Below, piece after piece: positions 1-12,235 of a DNA stretch of 64,000 nucleotides (position 1 is its first letter; every line of letters begins with the position of its first letter). Origin of the DNA: Ashinkailepas kermadecensis (lineage: Eukaryota; Arthropoda; Thecostraca; Neolepadidae). The notes below the pieces were generated by a model that saw only the letters and a list, made by a program, of their open reading frames with translations, made no database searches and had not been told where the DNA came from. The position numbers and the translations under genes were made by a program. The stretch is taken from the NCBI GenBank assembly GCA_034440615.1, contig JAOTOM010004955.1, positions 234,001 through 298,000 of the forward strand. The letters are read 5' to 3'.

Positions 1-1234
1 CGGTATCGAAGGAATTCCTCCGTTCCGGGATCCTCTTGCGCAATGGAAAACTCATGATGTCCAAAGCATCCGCGATAAAGCCGGATGAAATAAGGCACAG
101 ATGCCTCATAACAGCTAAAACCAATCGAAAAGCATTGCTTTATTTAAATGTGATCAGCATACATGCATCGGCCCGTGCCCTTTAAGATCCGCTTTAAGAT
201 CCGCTTTAAGATCCGCTGACCAACACATGGCATCCCAGCGTGACGTCATGAGAAGATAAAATCACCCGATGACTGTACTTTGCTGTATGGTCTTTGGATC
301 CAACTTCGCATGGATAGACATCTTCAAAGGTGTCCTCCGCGCGAAAGACAGTCTACTGAAAATGCAACTCCAATACAACATCAAACAGGATAAACGAGCC
401 CTGTATAATGAGATATCCAACCTTGGTTGCGTTGGCAAGGCGAAAAATACACAATGTTCCACCCCTGTTGGCACGTACCACCAACCAACCGTCTGCAATT
501 GCCCTGCTCGGGCACCTGCGTTTTTCCATAACTGCATTAATCACATCTTCTCAAGTATTTCTGCTTTATGTTTTTTTACCGCCAGCCAAGTATGACTCAT
601 CCTGATACGGTTCCTCGATCCCAATCACGTGAGCAGTACAGTTCATCTGTCATGGCACCTACGCATTTATTCAATACAAAATAAACCAGGAAAATTTAAT
701 CCTGGAAGGATGATCGCCACAAACCAGTTAGGAACAACATGCGAGCAACTGGAATTCAGCCGACTTCAGAAAATCGGCACCTCCGCCCACCTCGCGGCAA
801 GACTGGCGAAAAGAACAACGTCTCTCAAACATCCAGGCAAAGATAATAAGCAATCGTACAGACAAGACTTGTGACGCTCGACCATCTGAATCATGCCTTG
901 CATGTCTTTTTATTAGTAGCCGTATCTTTTACTGTTTGTGAAAGATACGGCTGCTAATAACAGTCAACTGGCGGCTGGGCATATTTACAGGACATCAAAC
1001 GGGACTTTGCGCATACGGCACAATTGCTTCCCAGATGCATTATCGAATATGGCCACGCGACCAACAAAAATGGAGGTTCGTATCGATGGTCAACCAGTGA
1101 TAAAATTATAACTATGTCTTGAATATTCACGTTCCTCATCGACAACAGCCAGGTAGCCCCCGGGAAGCGCTAGACCCTCGACTGCTAAGGAGCAATTCTG
1201 TGTGCGACCCGGTCTGGGTGACTGTCAGTAGCGG
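1..1234. other. Non-coding left flank with no recognisable gene
   Basis: Only short open frames without recognisable homology are present here. Three direct copies of a 12-base unit (CTTTAAGATCCG) lie near 180-215, and a hairpin lies at 910-960 (listed separately). I see nothing that supports an exon. Confidence 0.5.
910..960. repeat. Inverted repeat (20-nt stem, 11-nt loop)
   Basis: Arms at 910-929 and 941-960 are reverse complements with one mismatch. No T-run or coding context points to a terminator. It may be the remnant of a palindromic transposon or simply a cruciform-prone site. Confidence 0.7.
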
Positions 1235-2110
1235 TCACGGCTGCTGGGGTCGCCCCAGCAGCCCAGCAGCGTGGGGTCGGCCGCCCGCTGCTGGAGTCGC
1301 CCCAGCAGCCGTGGGGTAGACCCGCCCGCTGCTGGGGTCGCCCTAGCAACCCAGCAGCCATGGGGTCGGCCGTCCCGCTGCTGGGGTCGCCAACCAACCC
1401 AGCAGCCGTGGGGTCGGCCGGTCGCTGCTGGGGTCGCCCACCAACCCAGCAGCCGTGGGGTCGGCCGGCCCGCTGCTGGGGTTGCCCACCAGCCGTGGGG
1501 TCGGCCGCCCGCTGCTGAGGTCGCCCACCAACCCAGCAGCCGTGGGGTCGGCCGGCCCGCTGCTGGGGTCGCCAACCAACACAGCAGCCGTGGGGTCGGC
1601 CGGCACGCTGCTGGGGTCGCCCACCAACACAGCAGCCGTGGGGTCGGCCGACCCGCTGCTGGGTCGCCCCAGCAACCCAGGAGCCATGGGGTCGACCCGC
1701 CCGCTGCTAGGGTCACCCCAGCAACCCAGCAGCCGTGGGGTCGGCCGGCCGCTGCTGGAGTCGCCCCAGCAGCCGTGGGGTCGACCCGCCCGCTGCTGGG
1801 GTCGCCCCAGCAACCCAGCAGCCGTGGGGTCGACCAGCCCACTGCTGGGGTCGCCCTAGCAACCCAGCAGCGTGGGGTCGGCCGGTCGCTGCTGGGGCGT
1901 CCACCAACCCAGCAGCCGTGGGGTCAGCTGCCCACTGCTGGGGTCGCCCACCAACCCAGCAGCCGTGGGGTCGGCCGGCCCGCTGCTGGGGTCGCCTTAG
2001 CAACCCAGCAGCCGTGGGGTCGGCCGGTCGCTGCTGGGGCGCCCACCAACCCAGCAGCCGTGGGGTCGGCCGACCCGCTGCTGGGGCGCTCTCTCAGCAG
2101 CGACAGCCAC
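1235..2110. repeat. GC-rich minisatellite, ~48-bp unit
   Basis: About 18-20 degenerate units repeat the core GTCGCCCACCAACCCAGCAG followed by CCGTGGGGTCGGCCGG and CCGCTGCTGGG. Units vary through deletion of the internal CCACCAACC segment. CTGCTGGG and CCCAGCAG inside each unit are reverse complements, so the array can fold on itself. Open frames of up to 356 codons cross it on both strands. They arise because the unit is stop-free and GC-rich, and I do not regard them as genes. Confidence 0.9.
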
Positions 2111-2625
2111 CGCGGTGGGAAGGGTCGGCAGGTGGCGACCTGCGGCCAGCGAAAGTGGCCCGTGTGCTCCCAGGCGACCGGCGATAACGGGCCGGAAATC
2201 GGCCGGTCCCAACCACCGCCGCCCGCCGCGTGGGATCTGCTCCCAGTGACGTCACCAATCACGTCACGACGTCGTCGCGTAACGTCGTCACAGCAACGGC
2301 AATGGCGAAGTACCACAAACCACAGGCGATTTGACGAATGATTGCGCTTGCTTTCACGCAGCCTCCTAAGGTGTGAAAGCAAAGTACTTTTCCTGTCGAG
2401 CACCTTTCTTATTAAGTATGCACCTCAAGGCACATGGCAAAGAGACGAACTGGTACAGCAGTCCTCCCGACTATCTCTGCGCTGGGGAATGTCATTAATG
2501 CATGGCCCTTGGTTTGTTATGCCACCGGTGGGTGTGCTCACCAGCCGAACAGGCAAAGAGGAGGTACAGACCGTCACGGTCATTTTCACCGGGCATGAAT
2601 ATGAGTTCTGAAATGACGCTCGTCT
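2111..2625. other. No gene seen
   Basis: Unique-looking sequence between two tandem arrays. It holds short open frames only, and none is recognised. Confidence 0.4.
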
Positions 2626-2730
2626 CCGCAGATAGACTGAACTGGACAGGTGACTGAAGACTGAACTGGACAGGTGACTGAAGATTGAACTGGACAGGTG
2701 ATGGAAAATTGAACTGGACAGGTGATTAAA
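2626..2730. repeat. ~25-bp tandem repeat, block 1
   Basis: Four units of roughly GACTGAACTGGACAGGTGACT follow one another. The same unit reappears about 0.7 kb away at 3400-3540, so the two blocks belong to one family separated by unrelated sequence. Confidence 0.8.
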
Positions 2731-3399
2731 ACACGCGCACTGGAGGGGGGCGAAATCCGCCCACCCTTCCGGTTTTTCGTACATAACTGTAGATTTTACC
2801 GGTCGATATACGCGATTTTCTGCGTACCTGCTTAGAAATGACCGGCACGTCGTTTAAAGTAAGAAAAATGGAAATCGGCCGAACAAATTTCCAGTTAGGG
2901 GCCGCTAAAGTCAAAACAATTCCCAGCGCCGGACCACAAAAATTGGCGCTGATGCGCTTCCCGTATATTCGCAAAAGGGAAGTGTTCTTGGCAACACTAG
3001 CGACTTGTTTGATGTATATTGATATGCTATATAGTTTCAAGGCCATGTTAGGTCACCGAGGTCAAGTCAGGTCAAGTTCATGATAGATTAATGGAACCAA
3101 ACTTGATCAACTGGAATGTAGTCATAAATGCACTACTGTTTGTCGTTTGTACTGTTTGTCATTGCGGTTCCATATTTTGTTCATGTACTTCACTCCTTTC
3201 TTCGCGAAGCCGATTGCGCCGAGCTGCCCGACGGAGCAGTCGGGCGGGCGGCCCGGTTCGGGTAACTGGAACAGTGAACTGACCTGATAAGGTGCTGCTA
3301 TATAGGTGACCTGAGGGCAAATGTCGGGTCTAGCATCTGTATTGCATCATTCGTAATGTCCAAAACATCATTGATGCCCATTTTGGAGCATTTAAACAC
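2731..3399. other. Spacer between the two repeat blocks
   Basis: Mixed-composition sequence with a GC-rich patch at 3200-3265. Open frames of up to about 106 codons occur on both strands, but none matches a family I know. Confidence 0.4.
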
Positions 3400-3540
3400 A
3401 GGTGACTGAAGACTGAACTGGACATGTGACTGAAGATTGAACTGGACAGGTGATAGAAGATTGAACTGGACAGGTGATAGAAGATTGAACTGGACAGGTG
3501 ACTGAAGACTGAACTGGACAGGTGACTGAAGACTGACGGA
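3400..3540. repeat. ~25-bp tandem repeat, block 2
   Basis: Six units of the same GACTGAACTGGACAGGTGACT-type repeat seen at 2626-2730, with GATAGAAGATTGAA variants in the middle. Confidence 0.8.
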
Positions 3541-4018
3541 AGCCGACAGTCCGCTGACTGGCTAACTCACTGACCCGCTGAAGTCCAAACTTCTCACAGG
3601 CACCATTCTGACTGAGTGAACTAGAACTGACTGTTGACTGGATGACAAATTCGCTGAGTTGCAAGTTTTGATGATTGAAGAGGCATTGTTGGTAGACGAA
3701 TAATGCTCATATGCTCATTATCAAGCTCAGTGATTGTAATGGAGAAGGTTCAAGACGCTTACTGCCTTCGCGATCCAGATCGACTGGTTACACTCGATTC
3801 AGTAATCACGCGGATACAACTCAACTGTTGCCCAACATGCTTCATCCGCCACATGAGAAACATCATCGTGGTAAACATCTTAGCCCACGGGAAGTGACAA
3901 ATCATTATGTCGTCAAATCCATGGGCCAGATCACATCACCGATATGAAAATGCCACTTCTGAAATGCCAAGTTATGTGGGATGATTAGGTGGAAGCAAAT
4001 TGGACCTGTCACATAAAA
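3541..4018. other. No gene seen
   Basis: Single-copy-looking sequence with no homology or splice structure that I can support. Confidence 0.4.
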
Positions 4019-4126
4019 TCTGCACACACATACACATGCAAACACGCACATACATATACATACACACAAGCACGGACGGACGCACGCACGCACACATGCA
4101 TACATATATACATACATGCATGCATT
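4019..4126. repeat. CA/CATA-rich microsatellite
   Basis: Imperfect ACACATACA/CATACATA repeats lie immediately to the left of SINE copy 1. The same type of sequence resumes on its right side, so the SINE sits inside a microsatellite or seeded it. Confidence 0.8.
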
Positions 4127-4448
4127 TGGCGGCCCGGCAGCACAGTTGGTCAGAGCGCTGGCCTGCACAGGCCTCCCCTGTCCTGGCAAGACAGGGTTCG
4201 AGTGGCTTCCAGCACTCGCATTTAACTGCCGGCTGGAAGTGTCAATTGGCAGCTGGCCCACGGCCCTGGACGAGCAGCCCGGGCTGTCGTGTCGGTGCAT
4301 TGACGGCACGTTACACTCTCGGTCAACATCTTGCCGTTGTACTGGAGTTCATGGATCGAGTGGTGGAGGAAAAATGCACGCAACAAGCTATGCTTAGCAA
4401 TATGACCCTGGTTGATAGAGCCACCCCAGCAAGAAATTGCACTATTGT
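4127..4448 (+). mobile_element. tRNA-derived SINE (family A), copy 1
   Basis: The head resembles a tRNA: an A-box-like segment (GCACAGTTGGTCAGAGC) is followed ~55 bases later by a B-box GGTTCGAGT. These are the two internal RNA polymerase III promoter elements. The ~240-base body is shared with copies at 5624 and 23259, including the blocks GTGCATTGACGGCA, ACGCAACAAGCT and ACCCTGGTT-ATA. No protein is encoded. SINEs of this type are mobilised in trans by LINE reverse transcriptase. Confidence 0.85.
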
Positions 4449-4454
4449 TAAACA

Positions 4455-4560
4455 TATGCAAACATACGTGCATACATGCATACACACACACGCACACATG
4501 CATGCATACATACATTCAAACATTCATACAAACATACATGCACATGACATATATACAAAT
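4455..4560. repeat. CATA/CACA microsatellite right of SINE copy 1
   Basis: CATACATGCATACACACACA-type repeats continue the motif found left of the SINE. Confidence 0.8.
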
Positions 4561-5327
4561 ATAACTTCTCGCTTATACTATTGCTATAATGGAACATTTG
4601 TGATACCATTTTCGGTCACATCGTTCATCGTTGCACCAGTAGGAAAAAAGATATACCGATCCGAATTGACGGGGCTCAGAAGCAGCTTTTATCACGGTTT
4701 TATTTAATGATAGTTATGCGCATTTGGTTCTAATGACAAGTCCGTAGAAAAACATATCGCGGTGTCTGGGAGATGCCACACCCAGAAGTTCCGCCATTCT
4801 CTGAAAGCCGGGGAAAGGGGGCACAGGCGTCGCGACGAGCAGGTACGGGGTACGGGAATTTCCCCTCCCCCGCCACAACCTCAATTTTTCCCAAAGAGGG
4901 AATTGGCGACTTCGGACCACGATGCAAGATAACCGACTACCCCCCCCCCCCCACCTCCCCCGCCTTCCAGTACATCTAAGACAATCTCTAATGGTTATTT
5001 ACTGTGTGGGAGGTGGAACACGGAACCTGACCCCTTTTTCTATGGAATGTCGGCCCACGTAGCCCATAAAATTCCTGAATTTACCCCTGGCCTAAGGTAG
5101 GCAGGAGGAACTATGCTCATATTCGGGTGGGGAGGGATGGGAATTTCAGAGGCAGGTTTTAATTAGCTACATTGCACACACAGGCTGCCGGGCTCATGCT
5201 AAGCTTTCCAAAATGCGGGGGATGGAGTTCTAGTCGCTGTGAATCGCTCGTGAAGCGAGATGCCTGGGAGATACCAAGCACTGCGGATGCCGGGCTTGGT
5301 TTGACCGTGTGCCCATATATGTATATA
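4561..5327. other. No gene seen
   Basis: Holds a C-tract near 4939-4951 and scattered short frames. Nothing is recognisable. Confidence 0.4.
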
Positions 5328-5328
5328 C

Positions 5329-5408
<80 letters not shown>

Positions 5409-5437
5409 GTATATATATATATATATATATATATCCA
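5328..5437. repeat. (TA)n microsatellite
   Basis: About 105 bases of almost pure TA dinucleotide are interrupted by rare ACGTAC steps. It gives spurious Tyr/Ile frames on both strands. Confidence 0.95.
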
Positions 5438-5623
5438 TATTATACCCCTACCAGAAAATTGCACAGGCATAACGCCACAGCCCTCTCGAAGGACTCAAGT
5501 CAGTTATATGCGTCTAGAATATCGATTTTAGCATCGATGACATTGAGCCTTCCCATCGGCTTCTATGAAGTGCTGTTCCTGAGCATCCGATTACCACATT
5601 ATGGGCGCCAAGTGACGGATGTC

Positions 5624-5945
5624 ACAGCCCGGTAATTCAGTTGGTTAGGGCTCTGGTCTGAACTGGTCTCCCCTGTCAGGGTAAAACAGAGTTCGTGTCG
5701 CTTCATACGCTCACGTTTAGCGCCCGGCTGGGAGGGTCAGTTGGTAACTGGCCTGATAAGGCCGGGGACGAGATGCCGGGGCGACCGTGTCGGTGCATTG
5801 ACGGCAAGTTAAACTCCCGGCAAAAATTAAGTCGTTGAACTGGAAGTGACGGATCGCGTGGTTGGACCGGAGTTCACGCAACAAGCTCTGTTCGGCATAA
5901 AACCCTAGTTCATAAGGCCACCCGAGCAGGAATTCTGACTAAAAT
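5624..5945 (+). mobile_element. tRNA-derived SINE (family A), copy 2
   Basis: Begins with an A-box-like AATTCAGTTGGTTAGGGC and carries a B-box-like AGTTCGTGTCGC. The body shares GTCGGTGCATTGACGGCAAG, CGTTGAACTGGAAGTGACGG and TTCACGCAACAAGCTCTGTT with copy 3 at 23259. It is older or more diverged than copy 3, because its B box has lost the canonical GGTTCGA. Confidence 0.85.
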
Positions 5946-6189
5946 TATAGCCAAAAATGACGTCGATGCGCCGTAAGACCTAATTTACCAACTAGCAAAT
6001 GATGTAACCGTGTGCCTCCAGCATTAGTATTTTGCCACGTATATTTGCACTATGGTGTTTGCGGTCGAAGTCTGTTTGCACCACGGTGTCTGCGCACACA
6101 CGACCAGCACAGACGGTATAACTTGAAGTGAAATGCTAAGCAATGCATCATCAATTTTCGGGAATTACTGCATCAAGCGGACAACTGAA
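5946..6189. other. No gene seen
   Basis: Sequence between SINE copy 2 and the GC-rich island. Nothing is recognised. Confidence 0.3.
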
Positions 6190-7065
6190 CGATTCTGCGG
6201 TCCGGAATAAACGGAAAACAAGTCCTCTAGCCGGCACTGCGTCGGGGGACGCCGTGGCTACCGTCAGAACGTGCTCGCCGTGTCGTGATACGTACTTCTC
6301 AGGCGGTTACTGCCCCCAGTCCTCCTCTAATATTTGCCAGGGCACCGTATGGAGCCACCCCTCCCCCGCTCGCTCCGATCCAATCATTTGGTTATCTCAT
6401 TCCGTGGAGCAATCGTATGCAAATCGCCGGTGAGTGTTCGGTCCCACACCCGCAGGTGTGCTTACCTGGAGCGGGCAAGACCCCGGAATCCGCGGTCACT
6501 CCTCATTCATTGGCGAAGATCGGCGCACTGACCGGGTACGGATCCGACCACACACACACACCATACGATGTGACGTCACCGGGCACAGGCACAACACCGA
6601 GCCACCGGCAGGCCAGCTGCTCACACACGCGCACAGAAATCGCTCGCCCGTCTCACAGCACCACTGGCGACGCGGAACACGCCCGGACGATCTGCGCACA
6701 CTCCGCCGACTAGCGGTCCGCCTCACTGCGATATCGCAGCACTGGTGAGCCGCGGCGGCGGCCCTGGCGGCGGCAGCCAGGACAGGCAGCGCCTCTGGCG
6801 GCGGCCGAGCGCACCACGCAGCGCAGTAGACTGTCCTGTGACCGGCGTGGTGCGCGGTCATCGAGCGTGCGAAGCCAGGCCGGCAATGACCTTGAGAACA
6901 CACCGGAATCGAGAGGAGTGTGCTGAGAGTACCGGCCGTCTGTTGCGCCGACATATCGGTCGGCCTGCGACGCTTGGGTCAGCCCCAAGGTATGAAGTCT
7001 GGTGCCTGGATCATCTCGCGGGCGTCTCAGGCGCTCGTCACCTGTATTATTCACCGATACCTGGG
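6190..7065. other. GC/CpG-rich island without recognisable gene
   Basis: Base composition rises sharply and CpG is frequent, like the coding exons elsewhere in the window. A consensus-like plus-strand splice donor (CACTG|GTGAGC) is at about 6743/6744. Open frames of 142-152 codons run on both strands, but none contains a domain I recognise. It could be a promoter with a non-coding first exon, a fragment of an unrecognised gene, or chance. Confidence 0.35.
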
Positions 7066-8180
7066 TAACGGATAACCAGAACCTCATACTACCATATCTA
7101 ACCCAACTTCACTCTGTTCAGGGTGAAGAAACGCAAGGTTGACGGACCGCTTTCTATCCACTTTCAGGAGAAACACCTATGACATTGCAATCCTTCCTGA
7201 TAATCACAGGGTGGGGAAGGGTCAGCGGTGCAGCCAAGATTTTGCTAAGCGGCCCGACCAACAAAATACATGTGACGAAACAGACCTCTTTCGGTGCGCT
7301 TTGCGCGCCGAAAACTTCCGATTTTGTGTGGGTGAAAATCTGAAAATGTATCGCTTGATCTCGTGTATTTTTTACTAATAAGGGGGCGGGCAGGCGCCCG
7401 CCCCATCCCCTGGCTCCGTATCAAGGTAGGATGTGTTTGTGTGTGCGGCGGTTTTCTCATATGGATTAGTAATATTGAGCTAATTGTATGACATACCTTT
7501 TGGATGAGCGAAAAATTCACTAAAAATTGGCTGCTCTAGTCTAGCACGGCATAGAATGGAGAACTACAAGATTCAACTGATGTAGAGAAACACCCAATAG
7601 ATCAGCAGCTTGGTTTCGTGATTCGGTCGAAGCATAATCATTATCAATACGTCCATTGTTGGGTTGCAAGAACTGAGCACGTCACGTGCTCATTTTTTGT
7701 GTTTATCGTTGCGCTTGTTGTGTTGTGCTGTGCACGAGGTTCGAGTGGCTCGAGCACTGGCACTGGCTAAAACTGGCTCAACGTTTGCTTAGGTTCCGGT
7801 ATGCGCAGGCTGGGACCAGGTAGTGTACCTTTTTTCTCTATGGCTCGGCTGGTCTGGGACCGGGCTGGGATATTTATGTGTTTGCATCTCGAGTTCATGA
7901 TATATTGTTAGCTGGAGGGAATCAACCGTCGGCAGTAAGCCATACGTACGCGTACCCTAGGTGCGTTTTTTTAAGCGGAAATGTATTAAAAATGCATCGC
8001 AATCTGTGGGAAAGAAAACCGTAGCAGTGGCAGAAAAAAAACGTACCTTGTGATGATGTGGGCCATGACTAATCAGTGGCGGATGCAGGATCTGGCCAAG
8101 GTGTCCCTCCAGTAGGGCCCCCAGTTGAGTGTGGCGTCGCGAGGAGCTGAATCAAAACACCTTACATGTATATTATGTAT
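7066..8180. other. No gene seen
   Basis: AT-richer sequence. A CAGTGGCGGATGCAGGATC string near 8073 resembles the ends of transposon remnants found elsewhere in this window. Confidence 0.35.
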
Positions 8181-8187
8181 ATACATG

Positions 8188-8285
<98 letters not shown>

Positions 8286-8300
8286 TGTGTGTGTATGTAA
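8170..8300. repeat. (TA)n-(GT)n compound microsatellite
   Basis: A short TA run leads into about 80 bases of near-pure GT. The Cys/Val and His/Thr frames on the two strands are artefacts of the repeat. Confidence 0.95.
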
Positions 8301-9515
8301 CGCACAACCCCATCCTGTTCATCATATGAGGACAAGACCACCCGCTCCCGTGGTGAAAGCCGAAGATCCAACGTGACCGCAGCACACATCACTCATTCGG
8401 ATCATGATCCTAACAGAACCACACACATCATCTTCCTAAAATGAAGCAATATGAGAAATGGAAACGTCGATAGTATTCAACTACCTACTTTTGATCCTTA
8501 GCATAATCCATTTGAGCCGTTGTGGAAGCTTTTGGTTCCGGGCAAAAACGTTGATTTCGAACAAGAGAACAAGTCGTGATTTGTGTTCGGTGTGGAAGAT
8601 GTTACGTGGTGTCTACAACCTGAATAACGTCGTCTGGGGCTAAAAGGGAGAATAGTGACCTTTGCATTTGCGATAGAGCAGCTTACATCGAGCCATCTTT
8701 AATTTAATCTTGCACCATTCAATCCATTCTAGATGAATATACAGCAGCAAAAAGGAACATGGTAGTTTGGGTCACCCGCTAGGTAAGATGCACACCTAAT
8801 TAAACCAGCGGAAACACCTCCACTGACAGCGGGTGCCAATTATAGTGAAATATTTCTTTCTTTCGAATGAGGAGAGTTTCAATGGAAGGATGAAATGGAA
8901 GGATTCCATGAAATGAACGTCAGGCATGACGCGTAAGAGAAAATTAAAGAAATGCTGGGGGGGTAAACTTCCATAGGGCGGATAAGACACCAGTCACAGC
9001 AAGAAACATATGCACGCGTGCATTCGCATGAAATGCCAAATCATTTGCTCCAAACAAGGGCAGCTTTTTACACCAAAATTGCAACATCACTGCTTGGAAA
9101 ATTTGTTAAAAGTAGCATCAATCCAAGGAGTACTGTCATTGGTCAAGGGATCGGTTGAAAGGTATCTGCCAATCCATCCGCTGTGAAACACTTTCTCTCT
9201 TTTCTCACTTTCTCACTTTCTCACTTTATTTCGCTGCTTACGACGTGTTAATTACAAGACCCCCAGGTTTGGGGACGGGGAATTTCATAGGATTCCATGC
9301 GGGATCTGAGAGGTATTCCTAAGGGAACGTAGCGGGGCAATCAACCAATACAATTATGTAGGATGACAGCCATGAAGATGTCGCAAACACTGGTACAGCC
9401 GCACGCACAGATGCGTGGGTGGATCTTCCTGAAATAGCAGACTTTTTAAAAAAATATTCAGGCTCTGACTTCGTTACTTTAAGAATATTGGACACGTTAG
9501 AGTTCCATGCTTCAA
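8301..9515. other. No gene seen
   Basis: Contains a short TTTCTCAC tandem run near 9191-9225. No exon or mobile-element protein is recognisable. Confidence 0.4.
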
Positions 9516-9518
9516 TTC

Positions 9519-9605
9519 AACAATATTCGGGCTGCTCAGTGGGGAGGGGAGGGGTATCGAAGAACCCCAGCCTCCAACAATATTCGGGCTGCTCAGTGGG
9601 GGAGG
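9519..9605. repeat. Direct duplication with CAACAATATTCGGGCTGCTC
   Basis: Two copies about 60 bases apart share the string CAACAATATTCGGGCTGCTC plus the following AGTGGGG and GGGTATCGAA. Confidence 0.8.
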
Positions 9606-9659
9606 GGGACGGGTATCGAATGACCCAGAGCCAAAACGCTTTGAACAGCTTGGGTCGCC

Positions 9660-11235
9660 GTCAGATTACGGGCCCTTCACATCGGCTTGAAGCCCTTTCC
9701 GACAGTTCGTGATCCTCTCCGGCGACTAGGGATCCCTCTCTGTCGGCTCAGGGACCTCCTTAGCGGACAGGACCTTTTCCGTCCGGCTGGAAGCCCTCTT
9801 TGAAAAGTTTGGGCCTCTTCTATCAGGCCAGAGCCCTTTCCTCGGTTTTGTTCCCCTCCGTCGATACATGGGTCCTTCATATTAGCTCGGGGCTCTTCTC
9901 ACCGCCTGGAGTCTTCTTTGGCGGCCATGGTCCTTCAATGTCAGCTCAGGGGGCTCTCCGTCGGCTCAGAGGAACTTCCCGTTGGCTCAGTAGCTGTCTT
10001 TCCTGGCCGAGGCCCTTTCCACCAGCCCTGGGGTCTTTCCAATGACCTGAGGGCCCCCATGTCGGCCTGGAAGCTTTTCATCTTGGCCCAGCACGGGGCT
10101 CGCAACAGACGTTTCAACCGAGTCGGGACCCTCTTCCTCGTCCAGGGAGCCTCTCCATCAGCCCGGGACCCCTTTCGTGGATCCAGGAACCTTCCACGTC
10201 GTTTCAGTGCCCCTCGCATCGACCCAGTGCCCCTCACCTGGGCCCAGTGCCCCTCACGTCGGCCCAGTGCCCCTCAACTCGGCCCAGTGCCCCTCACGTC
10301 GGCGCTGTCCTCTCACGTCGGCCCTGTCCCCTCACGTCGGCCCAGTGCCCCTCACGTCGACCCAGTGACCCTCACGTCGGCCCTATCCTCTCACGTCGGC
10401 CCAGTGCCCCTCACGTCGACCCAGTGCCCCTCACGTCGGTCTTATCCTCTCACGTCGGCCCAGTGCCCCTCACGTCGACCCAGTGCCCCTCACGTCGGCC
10501 CTATCCTCTCACGTCGGCCCAGTGCCCCTCACGTCGGCCCAGTGCCCCTCACGTCGGCCCTATCCTCTCACGTCGGCCCAGTGCCCCTCACGTCGACCCA
10601 GTGCCCCTCACGTCGGCCCTATCCTCTCACGTCGGCCCAGTGCCCCTCACGTCGGCCCTGTCCCCTCACGTCGGCTGTCCCTCCGTCGGCCTGCCCCTCA
10701 CGTCGGCCCTGTCCCCTCACGTCGGCCCTGCCTCACGTCGGGCCTGTCCTCTCACGTCGGCCCAGTGCCCACGTGGGCTTCCCCTCACGTCGGCCCTGTC
10801 CCATCACGTCGGGCCTGTCCTCTCACGTCGGCCCAGTGCCCCTCACGTCGGCGCTGTCCTCTCACGTCGGCCCTGTCCCCTCACGTCGGCCCTGTCCCAT
10901 CACGTCGGGCCTGTCCTCTCACGTCGGCCCAGTGCCCCTCACGTCGGCGCTGTCCTCTCACGTCGGCCCTGTGCCCCTCACGTCGGCGCTGTCCTCTCAC
11001 GTCGGCCCTGTCCCCTCACGTCGGCCCAGTGCCCCTCACGTCGACCCAGTGCCCCTCACGTCGGCCCTATCCTCTCACGTCGGCCCAGTGCGCCTCACCG
11101 ATCTGTCGGAGGCCCCGGGGAGCGCCGATTTTCTCGTGTTCTGCTTCATCGCCTATGCTAAAACACTACGTGTTTAACTGCCCGCTTGGGCCCCTTCGGG
11201 GCTGAAGGGTGGGGAGGAGCATGACCCATGACCCC
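9660..11235 (+). repeat. GC-rich array element (CACGTCGGCC minisatellite) with a conserved non-repeat terminus
   Basis: From 9660 to about 10200 the repeat is a degenerate ~30-base unit. From 10200 to 11105 it is a homogeneous ~20/38-base unit built on CCCAGTGCCCCTCACGTCGG. The non-repeat end at 11105-11235 (TGCTTCATCGCCTATG, ACACTACGTGTTTAAC, CCCCTTCGGGGC, GCATGACCC) reappears inverted at 60175-60300 next to a similar degenerate array. Array plus terminus therefore behaves as one dispersed element. The 419-, 304- and 240-codon open frames here are repeat artefacts. Confidence 0.8.
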
Positions 11236-12235
11236 CTCTAAATCCGCAACTGCTTGTCTGTCTCAAACCACTAACTTAGCCCATTTGAGCAATGGTTTTG
11301 ACGAAATGTTAAAGGATGCCCCGAAATTTCAACCTGTCCAAAACTAAGTAGTTCTTAGCGAGTTGTGCCTTCTGATACTAGTTATGCTTCAGTTGAAAAT
11401 ACTCAAATAGTCCCAATGTGACCCACCGTGCAATTGCGATTAGCCGTGCCTTAACCTGCACGCCGAAGCCTACCTTGGTTTTAGCTACACCAAATGACAG
11501 AAGTGTGACCAACGCTCAAGTCTTTCCTTATTTTTTTTGTTTGCTTTGCGAATGTCATCTCGGGGATCCCCCTCCCCTAAACTCCGAGACTGGATCCTCA
11601 TAATGTTACATGTTAATATTACCGCTGCACCACAGAGGTTGGAATGTGGAAGGTTTCAATTCCGTTTCCACTGGTGTGCGGCCAGGTAACACAAATCGAT
11701 CAGATGTCACACGAGGCCGGGCGAGGTGCGATGTGGACACATACTACATACCACAGCCGGTGGATAACAGCTGTGCTGCGACCGCGTCCAAACAAGCTGT
11801 ATGACCCACCGCTGGCAGCGCGAGCCATCCTGCTGCTGTGACTAGCCAGCGCCACGGTTGGGCCCGACCTGACAGCAGAGCTCGGCTGCGGTCGTGGCCG
11901 CGCCGGCGACTGATCAATGAACCAGACACGGTGACTCACACCATCGACCGTGGCTGGCACCTGCCCGGCACACCAGGGGACTCTCCCCGGCGGCACTGAA
12001 ATCAGACTGCCGAGACGAGACACCTGAACTGCAAACTGAACAAGTTGTTAGCTTGCACGTTGATAACAGGATTTAAAACGAATTTATAGCGTACCGCAAC
12101 ATCGAGAATTTGCAGCATGAATGAATACTGGTGATCTTGCATGGATACAGCATGAATGAATACTTGAATACTGGTGATCTTCCATATAGTTTACCTTCCG
12201 ACTCTTCCCCACCCACCCCCTCTCTCTCTCTCTCT
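11236..12235. other. Intergenic; GC-rich patch at 11690-12030
   Basis: The patch is as GC-rich as real exons and has, on the minus strand, an acceptor-like TTTGCAGTTCAG near 12029 and a GTGAGT donor near 11938. The ~28 residues between them match nothing I know. I record this as an unproven exon candidate only. Confidence 0.3.

Noticed and set aside
1225..2341. Long open frames (up to 356 codons) on both strands
   Set aside because: They follow a stop-free GC minisatellite, show the same length on several frames, and have no domain.
9240..9340. Non-LTR fragment related to 43440-43500
   Set aside because: Shares GGTTTGGGGA and GAATTCCATNCG strings only; similarity too short to call.
9918..11177. 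419-, 304- and 240-codon frames of Ser/Pro/Arg repeats
   Set aside because: Frames of a ~20-bp tandem array in all three phases, with no homology; an array artefact.
11930..12029. Small minus-strand exon with acceptor and GTGAGT donor
   Set aside because: About 28 residues without homology and no neighbouring exons of the same gene; kept only as a remark.
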